A DNA stretch of 64,000 bases from positions 4,224 to 68,223 of the forward strand of contig BRYA01000061.1 of NCBI GenBank assembly GCA_030267965.1, given 5' to 3'. Below are positions 28,801 to 41,889 of the stretch, piece by piece. The position numbers and the translations under genes are program-made. Under the pieces are notes generated by a model. It searched no databases and was not told where the DNA came from. It saw nothing but the letters and a program-made list of their open reading frames with translations. Source of the DNA: Triparma columacea. Taxonomy: Eukaryota; Sar; Bolidophyceae; Parmales; Triparmaceae. Position 1 is the stretch's first letter; the number at the start of each line of letters is the position of its first letter.

Positions 28801-31800
28801 CTGTTGAAGCCATGCATGTCGCGACCCGATCACCGGGAAGATGCATCCCTTTCATCTTCACCATGGTATCAGGGCTCTTGAGGTCGAGAAATTTCTTGAA
28901 ACCCCTGCACTTCATTTGGAACTGCAACGCATTTGCAATTTCCAACTCCTCCTCAGCAGAGTAACTAGTAGGTGAATCGACTGCCAGTGATCTTTTATAG
29001 GAGAGCATTGCGACTCTATCAATTTCTTCATCCCTCTTGAAAAAATCCTGTATTTCTTGAACAGGCCGAAGGGCATAAGGGACATATCGATTTACCAAGG
29101 AGGTAGGTACATAGCCAGCAGTATCAATGTGCTGCCTGAACATGATCTGGCACTGTGGAATTCCACCAACTGCTTGAATATTTCTTGCTCTCATAAAGCC
29201 CTTGGCGGATCCTTTTACAAGTTTCCCAACACTGCCACCATAGTCAACATTCTCATTGCAACTTCCCCAGGCAACAGTGAAACTGCCGTCATTGTTTGCC
29301 GTCCAAATGAACTTCAGCAAATACTCTCTATTCCAAAAGAAGGGTCCAAAATGTTTGACGAAGGCAAAGCACTTCTCGTTGTTCCTTCTTTCTCCCCTGA
29401 TCTCAAGCCTTGCAGGATCTCCCTCCTTCCTACTGGCAGCTGTCCTCTGCCTGCTGCAGTATTCAAAGAGCCAAGCGGCTGCTTCCTCAGCTGAGCAGTC
29501 TGCCACCACTTCGGCACGGCCAAGTGGTATGCTCCTCTCCCCCTTCTTCTGCTGTTGGTGCTTTAATTCCATCTTGTTGTCCTCTCTGGATGAGCCAAGA
29601 GGCTTCCATCCCTTGTTGTCCTCTTCCTCCCCAAAGAGCTCCTCCAAACCTCCAATATACCTCTTTTGGTCTGCTGAAGGTTCTACCTTCCCACTCTGCA
29701 TCCTCTCCACAAGCTGCTCCCTGATCTCTGCGTCGACCTCCCTTGCATTCCTCCTGAACTTTTCTTGGATTCTGTTTGCGTACTTCAACTCTTCTTTTGC
29801 TAGAAGTTCTAACACTGGCCGTGGAAGGTTGAGTTTGAGGTCTACGAACTGCACCCTTGTCACCCTTGACAGGGATGGTCCAGTTGGTTGTATTATAAAA
29901 ACACCAGTTGTGTCAGCATTGATGAACTTTCCATGATGGGGCTGGCCGAAAGCGGGTTAAAATAACGATAGTTAGTGTTCCTCCTATTTTTCCTTGGTCC
30001 TTTTCTTTTTTCTCACCTCATCAAAACCTGAACCACTGTAATCTCGAATCGGCGTGAACCCCACGATGTATGATGTAGTGCCATCAGCATGCTTGACTTC
30101 ATTCCATACCCACCTGGGGGGGGGGGGGGGGGGCGAAAGAAGTTAGGGTGTATTTCATTTGGACTAAGTTGAGGTGAGGTCCAATTCTATTAAGCTTGCA
30201 TTGCTTCACTCTTCGGCGATTCTCACCAACAATCAAAGAGACGGTTGGCGTAGGGAGCCTTGAACTTCATTCCAAGACGATAGAGAATGCTATGGCTCGA
30301 AGGTATCTTCCTTATTTCTCTCGGCAAACCTCCATTCTGCCTCACGTAGATGTCTCCCCTTTCGTAAGTATCAAAGGCAACAAACTCAGCAAATACAGCC
30401 TCTGCTGAAGCGTCTAAATCGACAACGAAGCCCGCAAAATCCAGGTCTCCCTCCTTCCAAAGGAACTTGTCGAGGTCCTCCTTCAAGTTTCCCTTCACTC
30501 TTTTTCCTTTAGAAAGTTTCTTCTCCAGCCCTGCAACCCTGTTCAACAACTCCTCCTCGGACTTCGTCAATGGCGGTGCTGATGCTGCTGTGACTTCGAG
30601 AAAATGTTTTTTTACCTTCTTGTCAATACTTTCAGCTTTGTTGAACTTCTTCTCGACCTCGCTCAGAATTCCAAAGAGGGCAGACATGGTGTGCTTGATT
30701 GGGGTAAGCAATAATGCTCCGTTGCTCTGGTTGCTGGTTGTCTTCTCTTTAGTGATCTTCGAATCTCGGGTCGTCGAGGATTTTGTCTCGAAAAATCGCC
30801 TCCCTCTGCCGCGTAGCTTCCTCCAGGACGAGCTCGGAGAGCCTCTCAACGAGGAGCTAGGAGACTTAGGAGATCTCTCTGGTGAGGAGGGGGAAGAAAG
30901 AAAGGATTTCGTCGAAGGCCCTCCAAGGATGGCAGTCTTTATTCTGTGGCGTGGGCGAGCGAATGGAAACAATAAGCGGTCGAGGGGTTGGACATGAAGC
31001 AGTAAATGTACCGCAAGCTTGTTACATCTATTATCCTGTCTCACCTCTTTAACTTTCCTTTTGGTGACTTTAGAAGTGGCGATCCTTCCGACCACGTCAC
31101 CCTGTGTGCCCTTGAACGTTTTGTGCTGACCTGTTTTTGGGCTGATGTCTCGCAAGATAGCGTAAAGAAGGACCTGCCGAAGTCATAGGGTAGTACGGTC
31201 ATCTTTCCACGCTTCATTAATGGCCGAGCCACGACGTTAGAGGTGTGGCGAAGAAACACAGTCTTTGCCGGGTCAGGCAAGTTCTCCTCCAGAATCGAGT
31301 TGAACTCAATCGTGCATCCCCCCCCCTCCTCATCTGTCTTTACGAGAAAGTCCAGCAGGAACTCCACATTCTTCCCACCAGGAAGCAACTGTTTCCAAAG
31401 CACGATTTGCCTCTCCCCCCCTTCGTCGTATAGCGTGCGCTTCCGGAACTTGCCCTCCTCAGAGTCTGAGAGAAGGTAACTGCAGACGGTCAACGGGGAC
31501 GCATGAAATACTTGGCCAACATTGACCTTTTTAATGTCGATGCTGTCATGAGTGAAGTGAAGCGCACAAGGGGTCGCGTTAAGAAGTTAGAATGGCTAAA
31601 CCCTGCTAAATCTAGCTAGATTGTCTTTGCCGGGCTACTTTACTGTGTGTCAATTCTCACCTGCAGTCGACTTGGGAATTGATATTACCTAACGCCCTCA
31701 ACTCGTTAACAAGAGCCTCATGCTCCTCGTCCTCTGCGGTTGCCTCTGCGGTAGACCAGAAGCTTTTTTCTTCCTTGAGCATTTTTTGGAATTTTGAGGC

Positions 31801-32016
31801 TGCTTGAGCTGAAGCTGTCTCGGGGGAGGAGGGACGGCGCGGGGGGACAGTGACAGCGCTTTTGAAAGACACGGCGGGGGAGTTCGTGCCTTCCAGGGGG
31901 GAGGAGGAGGGGATTGAAAATGGATGCACGTCTTCGCCCGACACGGCGGGGGAGTTCGTGCCTTCGAGGGGGGAGGAGGAGGGGATGGAAAATGGATGCA
32001 CGTCTTCGCCCGACAT
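25838..32016 (-). CDS. Large START-like repeat protein with XK-related-like membrane domain
   Basis: Five exons: 32016-31661, 31542-31045, 30943-30227, 30113-30017 and 29941-25838; all phases agree and the product is 1923 aa. The start MSGEDVHPF is followed by a perfect 24-residue duplication. Several START-like lipid-binding modules follow: one across exons 3-5, one containing AECSAEEAAAWLF-type text and ending HIDTAGYVPTSLVNRYV, then one or two more (GDRVATCM, KGWGKITIKV). The last 450 residues hold eight or so membrane segments with motifs like XK/Ced-8 proteins: STLDFLTDIHVTYIF, EIFAESIPGTIIQLL and ATISYDFDTDPEKR. START domains move or sense lipids and XKR proteins scramble phospholipids, so coupled lipid handling is plausible but inferred. 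It is a paralogue of the gene at 57962-64000. Confidence 0.75.
31870..32013 (-). repeat. 72-nt direct repeat, two copies, in coding sequence
   Basis: Copies 31870-31941 and 31942-32013 differ at a few bases and encode two copies of GEDVHPFSIPSSSPLEGTNS-type text directly after the start codon of the START/XKR-like gene. The protein copies are identical. Confidence 0.9.
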
Positions 32017-32797
32017 GACGAAAAAGTTTAAACAGGTGTTGGAAGTTCTGCGTGAGAGGAGATTGGATTTGTGGGGTGGGTAATTTTGTGTGAGTCTCAA
32101 TTTGGAGCCGTCGGGCACATATGGTGACAAGAGCCATAGCCGATCAATGTTAGCGTTTGCCAGTTTTCCGCGCCGCTTCCGGTGGAGAGGGCGCAATCTA
32201 AGCGTGATACGGACTCTTGACTTCAACGCACTGGTTTCATTGCTTTCTTTGCAACAACCAGGACCATTCTCTTAAGTTTCCTATCTCCCCCCGTCCCCAC
32301 TCCTCCAAATCCCGGACTGCACATTCAGCCCTGCTCACCTTAACGAAAACTAGTAAACTCCGTCCACACAGGTCCTCAAGCCCTAGTCCCTCACCAAATG
32401 GGCCGTGAACAGATAGATCCCTATGTTATTTAAAGATTTGAAGCAGTAGGGGGGATATCAAGTTGATTTGTCGTAAGTCGGGTGCAATTTAGTGTATCGC
32501 GCCCGTTCGTGTGTAATGAAATTGTACACAGGGAGTCAAAGTGAACGTACCAAAATACCGAAAAAATCCCGGAGCAAACCCCAGATTTTTATCCCATTTT
32601 CTCCCTCCTTCTGAAGGAAGATTTGGAATTTGCAACGTGAAGATCGTAAAGCACACCTTCATAAAAGCAACGTTGTCCGTTTATTGACTCTTAAACACTC
32701 TTAAACAACTGTCAACAACTCCAACTCCCCCCTTTGCTTTCTTCCGAGTCAAAAAGATTCACTTGAATATATCCCCTCTCCTGTTTATGCTAACACA
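32017..32797. promoter_or_regulatory. Divergent intergenic region, 781 nt
   Basis: Separates the start codons of the START/XKR-like gene and the metallophosphoesterase gene. A repeated CTCTTAAACA/CTGTCAACAACT text lies at 32685-32725. No coding signal is supported. Confidence 0.45.
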
Positions 32798-35700
32798 ATG
32801 TCAAACGCCACACTCACCAATCATCCTACGTCGGCCTCCACTCTGACGTTCGTCGTGTGTTTTGTTTTCCTTGCGTTCCTCCACTTCACCTCCGGGCTCC
32901 GGAGGAATAGGGAGCTCAAGGATTTTGATCTTTACCTGGCGATAAACGTCGGTTTTAATTTGTGGATAGCTGCCATCTTCCTCGTGTACGCCTTCGACGC
33001 CCTAGGTGGAAGGGGTAATGTCGTCATTAGTGGGGCTCTGTTCTTCCCAGTTTGGACCATGAGTCTGGCAAGCATTCTGGCTGCGAAGGGGGGGATCAGG
33101 ATCGTCAGTAGGATCAGGAACAGGATGGAGGGGGGGGAGGTGAGGGACTCTAGGCGAACGAAGCCACGCGCAAGGAGAGCACTTAAGCCCACTCCCTCCT
33201 TCCCCCTCACCCTTCCCCCCCTCCCTCCTTCCCCCTCACCCTTCCCCCCCTCCCCCCAGTTTGAGTCCAAATTCCCATCCGCGCTTCGCTGGTGGAGACC
33301 CCTTCGTTCTGTCTTCAGCGTAGGTTCTGCGATGACCGCGACAACCTGCATTATCCAGGCCCACTGCTGGAGCCGTGCCCTCGGTGACTTCAAGAGAAGG
33401 TGAGATCAACCTCCCATTCACCTTCCCTCCCCCTACCCTCCCCTTCTAACACACTCCTTGACATTTCACACGACTCCCAGCTTCGAGGATGGCAGTGGAC
33501 TCATCTGTGACTTCCTCTTTGAAGACGGACGAAACACCTCGGGAGCCTTGGACATTTGGAAGGTCTGGGGAGCCATGCTTGCCGTCTACTGCGTCACAAT
33601 CGTCAGTGACGAGGAAGCCATGAGGAACAGCGCCCAAAAGACCGCCCCAGCACGGCTGTCGAGGGGTATCAGCAACGTCGAGATGCCCGCGAACGACTTG
33701 GATTACGACTCAGAAGACATAGAGGGCGTCATTAATTACGATCGTGCTGATACGCCGAAGGAGGGAGAGAAAGGTGAGTTTGACAGCAACCTGCCTATCG
33801 TTGGTGACCCGCGCAGCGTGACAAGTCTAACCAGTATATACGCAACTCGCTTCGCTCGTCGTCGCAGCCAAGGCATTCTCCAAGAAAGTACCTGAAAGGC
33901 CCCAAAACACCCTCATGATGGTACCCTGGTACTCCCTCCTCCTCGTATACACTGCCTTCGATATCATCATTCAGCTCTCGGTGTTTATGGGCCGCTATGA
34001 CGCTAGAACTATGCAGCCCGCAGTTCACAGCACTTGGGGGGGGAAAAGGAAGAAGAAGAAAAAGAAAAAGAAGAAGGGGAAGAAGAAGAAAAAGGATGAT
34101 GGTGGTGATGATGATGAAGAAACGGCCTCGGACGACGATTTTGACCTCGCTGGGTGTGTCTTCGATGAGAAGTCTTCAGCTTCTGAACTTTGGTTTGACT
34201 TCATGGCAGACTGCGGCGATGGATTCAACTCAAGCTACCAAGTCGCGCGGGTCTTAGCCGATCCCGAGCTCACGGTCCTTACTCACGATAGGTCCGAAAA
34301 GAAGAGCCTGCCCCGCGGTGAGTTTCTCGTGATTGGCGGAGATCTCGCGTACCCCGACCCGTCCCCCGACACGTTCGAGAAGCGCTTTTTTCGCACCTTT
34401 GAGGACGCTCTACCTCCCCCTCCCTGCTTCAGGAAGGATGCAATTTCCACGAAAAAACCCAACCTCTCCAACACGGGCTGGTCCAATATTTTCTCTTCCC
34501 CCGTCGAAGACCAAAGTGACCCGGATGAGGTATTAGAGAAGGTGAGAGTCGAGAGGCGAGCAACAATTGACAATATATCCACTAACGCAACAACATTCCC
34601 CGTCGCCGCAGTACAAGGGTCCCAAAGCTTACGTTCTTCCCGGAAATCACGACTGGTTCGACGGACTTTCGACCTACACGCGCCTGATCTTGTCCAGGGA
34701 CTGGCTCGGCGGCTGGCTCATCCCCCACGAGCGCTCCTACTTCGCCATTGCCCTCCCCCAAGGCTGGCACATGCTTGGTGTCGACTTAGCCCTCAGTGAG
34801 GATATCGATTTAGAGCAGTTCAAGTTCTTCGCAGATTACTGCGAACGCAGGGTTGGACCCGATGATGCTGTCGTCATTATGACGCATGAGCCCTACTGGG
34901 TCATTGACTTTCAGGAGGCAAGGTCGGACGAGGATTGCGCAGAGTCCAACTTGAGGGAGCTGATGGAGGTAAGAGGAGAGAAGACGAGAAACCTCCACCG
35001 CTCGGTGCACAATTCTCACCCAAAAGCGTCCCAATCAATCCTCTTTCACAATTCGCCATCGCAGACACACCTCGCCGGCAAGGTTCGGGCGAGGCTGGCT
35101 GGCGATCTCCACCATTACACACGCCACGTCCCTGTAAAGCGCGGCTTCCCCACGACTTCCGGGAGCTTCGACGTGGACGTCAATGCAACGTACTCTGCCG
35201 GGAGCGGGAGCTACCTCGCTGAAAAGGCTAAGAAAATCGGAAAGAATAATAGAGAGGGACGCGTCACGTCAGAGCCCGGGCCTGCGGAGTTAGCGAAGAG
35301 TAAGCACGTTGAGGAGAATCTGCCTGAGCTGATTGTCAGCGGGGGAGGGGGGGCCTTCCTTCACCCTACCCACACCTTTGCTAAGGACATCAAGGTGAAC
35401 TTCGGAGGGTCAAGAAACAAGCCTTACACTCGCACGTGTGCCTACCCGTCCGAAACCGCCTGCTACAGGCTGTCCTGGCTCAACATTTGGCAATTCCGAT
35501 GGAGGAATTGGAGGTTGGACTTCTTGTGGGGGTTTCTCTACCTCGGTATTTCGTCCTCCTTGCTGCCGTTGTGTGGTATTTACAAGTCGTACGTCGACGC
35601 TGCCTACAATAAGGGCGCCCTGGCCCATCTAGAGTGGTACTTTGGGCAACTCGCGAGTCTTATTGTCGATGTCTTCAGGACAGGTCATATATCTTTGATT

Positions 35701-36867
35701 CTACTTCCTGCGACGGTCATCGCCTTATACAACCTATGCGAGGAAGGGGCTGGGCTAGGCCCAAAGAAGAGGTTCTTCTGGGGCTGCAGTCACGGCGTCA
35801 TGCATGTGATTGCCGCTCTTTCTTGCGCCCTGTTCATAGAATTTGTTACGGAGTGGTCCATGATGACCGGAATTGTCACGACCATGTACGGAGATAACAA
35901 CCAGGGCAATCAAAGCACGCTGGGACATAGCCTTTACGACACCTACAGCGAAAACTTCGCCGAAGTTTTTGACATGGTCACGCCCACCATGTTCACGCAG
36001 CAAGGAAGCTCTGACGCGGCGGGAAGGTTGAGTGCCGACAATCTCCTTCGCTTCGCCTCGGCCGAAAGCGCTGAGGGTCTTGGGCCCTTCCTTTTCCAAG
36101 TAATTTACGATGCTTTGTCTGTAGGGGGGGCCTGGATGGCCCAAAACTTGCCTCTCCTCAAGGGTTTGATGATCCTTTTTGACCTGCCGGGGCTCATAGG
36201 GACGAAGCACGCTGGTATGTGTCAGAAGCTCTGCGAGGGCGGTGCGGAGGCATGTCTAGGATCGAAGGATCCGCTCCTCTTTGCGCAAGTTTCGCGATGG
36301 ACCATCGGGACCTACATGGCCTGTGTTTCTATAATCTTTTTTGTGCTGGCAATTCCCATGGCAGGTGCGATATTTGGAACTTGGCTAGCCCTCACGCTGA
36401 ATGTCTTCAACGTGCAGTACAACGAAGGATTCTCGTCCCTCCGCATTCAGCATTGGAAGAATTTCTTGCGCATGCACATAACGAAGAACGGGGACCTAGA
36501 GATTTATGGGATTGGACTCGACCGCGTTCCGAAATCGTGGGTCAAGGACGACAAGTGGGATGGTTCCCCGCAGGCAAAGGCGGCGAGGGAGCGGGATAGA
36601 CTAATCAAGCGCATGAAACAGGACGGCAAGTCGTCGTCAAACGAAGGTGAAGGAGATACGCCATCGTTCACGTGGAGCAGACCATCAACGTGGGTGCCGG
36701 ACGGAAGACGCAACGTGAAGCATATTCCTCGAATCATAGACTACACCTTGGTCAGCAAGAGGCATGGCAAGGGAGGAAAGGAAGCGAAGAGCGGGAATGA
36801 GGGAGGGGAGTCGAAGGGGAAGGGGGGGAAGCTGCTGCGCTCCCTTTTCAACCAGGGTTCTATGTGA
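32798..36867 (+). CDS. Membrane calcineurin-like metallophosphoesterase
   Basis: Six exons: 32798-33139, 33260-33399, 33481-33773, 33868-34541, 34612-34968 and 35065-36867; phases agree, giving 1202 aa. The N-terminus has several membrane spans (TFVVCFVFLAFLHF, LWIAAIFLVYAFDAL, WGAMLAVYCVTIV), then a Lys-rich and acidic loop. The phosphoesterase core shows VIGGDLAYP, LPGNHDWFDGL, IMTHEPYW and AGDLHHYTRH, the metal-binding blocks of the family. Further spans follow (LGISSSLLPLCGIY, HISLILLPATVIALY, ACVSIIFFVLAIPMAG), then a basic C-terminal tail. Proteins of this build occur in plants and algae; the substrate is unknown. An alternating hydrophobic and soluble layout suggests the catalytic domain sits in a large loop between two membrane bundles. 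Confidence 0.85.
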
Positions 36868-37181
36868 GAAGCTCCCTATCATAGACTACAACAATCAAGA
36901 GGAATTGTAGTTTTCGGAAAACATCTTAGCCTGCTATAATAATTTTCGCTTGGAATACAATACAATGCGTACAAGGTATCCCAAATCCTTATCCTTATAT
37001 GAATATTTTTTGTCCTTGGTTGTTAATTTTGGCGATCAAATCTGCTCAATTAATTATTTGTGTAATGCCCCTCTTGTTCTTGCTGAAGTTCTTCACCTCT
37101 GCAAGCGTCTGTTGTTCTGCCCCCTCCCCCCCCCTTCAACGTTCCCCTTCAACTCCCCTTTCCTTTCTCCCCCCCCCTGCC
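36868..37181. other. Convergent intergenic region, 314 nt
   Basis: Lies between the 3' ends of the phosphoesterase and kinesin genes. The right part is C-rich. No gene is seen. Confidence 0.5.
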
Positions 37182-40100
37182 CTAAGATTGTTTGCACTCC
37201 TCTGTGTTGTCCTCGTTTTCTAGATCACCCGCCTCCCCAAGCCCCGCGACAGCCGCCTTCATCATCGCCGCGCGCTTCCTAGTAACCCTCTTCTTCGTCG
37301 AGGACTTTGCCTGAGGGGTCTTCTTCTTACCAGTCCCAGGGGTCCCGGCGTTGCCGTCGATCTCCTTCAGAGCTGGGGAAGACGAGACGCTGTTCGCCGC
37401 CCTGTACGCTGCGAGCTCGGCTTGCACGGTTTGTAGGTTCCGCTTGAGGGTCTTGGTTTCCATCATGAGGTTAAGGTTCTCCTGTTCGAGGAACCTAACC
37501 TGCTTGGTCTTCTCCGCCTCGACCTCCCCCTTCTCGCCCTCCATGTTGGTGGTCTTTGACTTGAGCTCCTCGGCCTGTGCCTCGAGTTCCGTGACCTTGG
37601 TCTCGGCTTTGTTCAAGCTCTCGCTCAGGCTCGCCTCTACCGACTGCAGCTTGGCGACGCGCTCAGACTGGATTTTATTGTTCTCCACGAGCTTGGCTTT
37701 CTCCTCCTTGGCGCGATCTAACTGAGTAAGGTACGTGTTGGCCCTCGTCTCCGAGCTCGCCAGCGCCTCGCACTCCTCCTCAGCTGCCGAAAGCCTCTCA
37801 CACAGTGCCGCGACTGCCCCCGCAAAGTCTGACTCCGCGTCGTTCTCGCCGTCCGTCTTCTGGATGGTGTCGATTATGGCGGCCTTCTCAGCCTCCAGCT
37901 TCTGGCAGTGCTCGGCGTACTTGCGGAGCTTGTTACCGATGGCGTCGTTGCTCTCCTTGAGCTTGGAGATCTCCGCGAGGTTCGCCTTGTGAGCTTCGTC
38001 GCTGACAGACCCGTCTGACGATGACGTGCGCAGGCGCTCGTTAACCTTCTCGAGTTCCTTGGCCTTCTTCATGTATGAGATCCTCTCCTCCTTCATCTTC
38101 TTAAGCGCCGCGCACTGCTCCTTCGTCAACCTCACAGCCTCGAGCTTCTTGATGCGGGCGTCCTTGGCCGCGAGCTCGGCCTTGAACTTCTCAACTTCCT
38201 CGGCACCATTGTCGCTGCTTTCTTCCTTTGCGCTCTTAAGGTCTGCCTCTAGCTTCTTCACGTTCTGCGCGAGCTCAAAGATCTTCACGTTAGCCTGGTC
38301 AGCCGCGTTCCTCGCCGCCGTCGCTCCGAGTTCCGTGGACTCTACCTGCTCCTGCAGGTCCTCGACTTGCTGCTGCTTCTCGTAGATCTGTCCCTCCGCT
38401 GCTGTCTGCTGCTCCTGTAGGTCCTCGACCTTCTGCTTCAGCTCGTATGCCTCGGTCTCCTTAGCTGCGAGGTCGTCCTCGACGTTCTTGAGCTCCCCCT
38501 TGATCTTGCTAGTGGCCTGCTCGAACTCGATTGCGACGGACCTTTTGCTAGAGCTGAGTTCCTCCTTGAGCTCGTCGATCTCAAGTTTGTGCATCTCCTC
38601 CATCTCCTTCATCTTGGCGGCGAGCTCCTCGTTCACGTTTGCCTGGGCGGCGTTCTCCTGTGCCTCCTCAGCCATGGCGAGTGCGTCTTCAAGGTCCTGC
38701 TTTAGCGTCTCGATTTCCCCTTGGAGCTCGCTCTTGCTGTTGGCGTACTCTGCCTCCAAGTCGACCGCGGTTTGCCTGGCCTCCTCGATTGCCTCATTTG
38801 AGTTCTGGAGTAGCTCCTGGAGGCTTGCGACCTCCCCGTCTTCCTTCTTAAGTTCCTCGTTCTCTTTCTTCAGTTTCTCGACTTGCTCCTCAAGCCCTGC
38901 CGTCTTCTCCTTGAGTTCCTCCATAAGGTCCTCGTTGTCGTCCTGCGCTGCGCTGAGCTTGAACTGGGTGTCCTTGAGTTCCTTGCTCACCGCCGCCGCC
39001 TCCTCGCTGGCTGCGGAGGCCTCCTTCTTGATGGTCTCGATTTCGGCGTCTGCCATCTTTACCTTCTCCTCCATTTCCTTAACCTTCTCCCCCTCAGCGA
39101 CCTTGGTCTCGGCGTCCTGTGCCTTTCCGGCCTGGAGCTCCTCGTTCTGCTTGATAAGCTCCTCGCACTCTGACCCGATGTCGTCTCTCTCTGCCTCCAA
39201 GGTCTTCTGTGCTGACTTCATTCCCTCGACGAGTGTGTTGAGTGCCTCGAGTTTCTCCTTTAGGTTCTTGTTCTGCGTCCCCTTGGCGCGGAGGGCCTGG
39301 CGGAGGAGGTCGAGCTCTGACGAGTGTGGGGTGTTCGGTGGGAGGGTAGGGTTCGCCTTTGCGGCGGGGGAGGAATCGGTAGAGGAGAGGGATAGGCGTG
39401 AGGCTGTGCTACTAGAGGAGGTCGCAGAGTCAGTGCTTAGCCTCCTGTTTGAGGAGGTTGTGGAGGTGGCTATGACGAACTCGTTCAGTCCTGTGGTCGA
39501 GTGTAGTGCCGGGGAGGGTGGTAGGAGAGTCGCTGGGCGGAGGCCGCAGAGGGCTGTCCCGACGGACTTCCTCCTTGTGTCCTTCTCCTTCTTTGGGAAC
39601 TCTGGAGTGCTGTCGAGCATCATCATGTCGCGGGCGGCCTTGGGCTCGACCGTCATCCTCCTGTTGTTCCTCCTCGTCTTCGCCGGCGTTCTCAGGCTCG
39701 GGTGTACGGTTGGTAGGGGGTTGAAGAGGGTCCCTCCCTTGATTATGCAGTTCTTTAGGTGCGCGAGCTTCTGCTCCATCTTGTCGGCGTGGGCGGACTT
39801 CTCGTCGCGCTCCTTCTCCATCATTTTGAACCTCTTGATCGCCTTGTTACCACCCGCCAGCTTCTTCACCTCGTTAAGCTCAGCCTGAAGCTTCTTAATC
39901 ACCGCTCTATCGTCAAGCACCTCGTTCACCTTGGCTCGAGTCTTCACCATCTTGGCCCTAGCCGCGAACTGCAGCGTGGACCGAGTCTCCTCGAGGTAGA
40001 GCTCGGAGGGTGTGGCGCAGCAGATTACGGCCATGCGGGCGTTCCCGGAGAGGGAGGGCTGGAGGATACGGGTGAGCTTGGAGTCACGGTAGTTTACGTG

Positions 40101-41313
40101 CACGTGCTGACCGGAGTTGCTGGCCTGCCCGAGGGAGTGGATTACCCTGGATAGGGTGAGGAGTGACTGTGGTGGTGGTGGTGGGGGGGGGGGGGGNNNN
40201 NNNNNNNNNNNNNNNNNNNNNNNNNNNNNNNNNNNNNNNNNNNNNNNNNNNNNNNNNNNNNNNNNNNNNNNNNNNNNNNNNNNNNNNNNNNNNNNNNNNN
40301 NNNNNNNNNNNNNNNNNNNNNNNNNNNNNNNNNNNNNNNNNNNNNNNNNNNNNNNNNNNNNNNNNNNNNNNNNNNNNNNNNNNNNNNNNNNNNNNNNNNN
40401 NNNNNNNNNNNNNNNNNNNNNNNNNNNNNNNNNNNNNNNNNNNNNNNNNNNNNNNNNNNNNNNNNNNNNNNNNNNNNNNNNNNNNNNNNNNNNNNNNNNN
40501 NNNNNNNNNNNNNNNNNNNNNNNNNNNNNNNNNNNNNNNNNNNNNNNNNNNNNNNNNNNNNNNNNNNNNNNNNNNNNNNNNNNNNNNNNNNNNNNNNNNN
40601 NNNNNNNNNNNNNNNNNNNNNNNNNNNNNNNNNNNNNNNNNNNNNNNNNNNNNNNNNNNNNNNNNNNNNNNNNNNNNNNNNNNNNNNNNNNNNNNNNNNN
40701 NNNNNNNNNNNNNNNNNNNNNNNNNNNNNNNNNNNNNNNNNNNNNNNNNNNNNNNNNNNNNNNNNNNNNNNNNNNNNNNNNNNNNNNNNNNNNNNNNNNN
40801 NNNNNNNNNNNNNNNNNNNNNNNNNNNNNNNNNNNNNNNNNNNNNNNNNNNNNNNNNNNNNNNNNNNNNNNNNNNNNNNNNNNNNNNNNNNNNNNNNNNN
40901 NNNNNNNNNNNNNGAGAGAAGGGGGGGTTGTTGCTAATTTTTGCTGCCTCCTTGATAGGAACTCACCTCGGCGTCAACGGTGGGCTCGCTTCCCTGCATG
41001 GTGAAAGTCTTACCACTGCTGGTCTGACCGTACGCGAAGACCGTCCCGTTGAGTCCCTCCGTCACGCTCCCCACGATTCCCTTAGCCGTGTTCGTGTATA
41101 CGTCCGTGGTTGTTGAGGCCTCACCGAAGGCTTTATCGTAGGTGAAGAAGGTGCGGTTCTGGACCTTCTCTTTTAGGGGGGCGCCGGTGGGGAGGGTCTG
41201 GGTGCACGAGTTGTAGGAGGGGAGGACGCGCCAGACGCGGGAGGTACCTTGGGAGGCTGACTCTGAATCTGGGGTGGTCTCACGAGCATTTAGAGGACGC
41301 ATACGGATGGCAA
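37182..41313 (-). CDS. Kinesin, CENP-E/kinesin-7-like (first exon and part of motor missing)
   Basis: Resolved exons: 41313-40967 and 40166-37182 on the minus strand. The first begins VAIRMRPLNARE right after an acceptor, so an upstream start exon is unresolved. It contains the P-loop AYGQTSSGKTFTM and the CENP-E-like lead-in (FAYGQT preceded by EGLNGT). The gap 40197-40913 removes the switch I and II regions. The second exon resumes with the end of the motor (VNYRDSKLTRILQPSLSGN) and the neck (VNEVLDDRAVIKK), which is typical of kinesin-7. About 900 residues of heptad-rich coiled coil follow, and a basic tail ends it (KKTPQAKSSTKKRVTRKRA). The family links kinetochores or other cargo to microtubule plus ends. 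Its long antisense frame is a shadow. Confidence 0.88.
40197..40913. other. Assembly gap (N)
   Basis: 717 undetermined bases after a G-homopolymer, covering the middle of the kinesin motor and at least one intron. Confidence 0.99.
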
Positions 41314-41889
41314 CTGGAGGGGAGGAGGGGGGGAGAGAAAGTAGACGAGTGTCAGATGTTGAGTGAGTAGAATAGGTGTGGGTATAAGTGGGGCTATTAG
41401 TGGTGGATAAGTGTGTGAAGATAAGTTTAGTCCTCCTTGCTTTAGGAACGACTTGTGAGGGGTGATGAGGCTGATATTTGTCGTGATTTGTAGCATATTT
41501 GATATTATAGTTTCGTATATAGTTGATAATATATTCGTTAAGGATGTATATTTGTTTTTTTTGGTGATTGACGATGTTTTTAGCTGTGAAAATGTATTTC
41601 TTCTAAACTTGGCCAACGACTACTTTATTTCAAGCACCTAATATTTTATGATTTTGGGGATATATCGATAATTTGTATGCTCTCATGGTTATATTTGTAT
41701 ATAACGTACCCATGATGCCTTCCTCATCGTTTGATGAGTTCTTAGGCATTTTATTTGAAAGTTTGAAGAAAATGCCAGAAAAGGGTCCAGAAAGGGGTCA
41801 GGTCCTGATCTGGATCTGGCCTCGACTCTCTCTCTCCTCTCTGGCATCCATCTTCATCACATCCTGGGGCATCAATGGGGGCATCTCTA
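41314..41889. promoter_or_regulatory. Divergent intergenic region, 576 nt
   Basis: Lies between the first resolved kinesin exon and the DAG-kinase-like gene. It should contain the kinesin start exon, which I could not place, and both promoters. The right part is AT-rich. Confidence 0.4.

Noticed and set aside
29057..29936. Plus-strand frames opposite the START/XKR-like gene
   Set aside because: Antisense of a conserved coding exon; no independent features.
38488..39888. 466-codon plus-strand frame opposite the kinesin tail
   Set aside because: Antisense of coiled-coil codons; no domain, and the kinesin frame is continuous and conserved in pattern.
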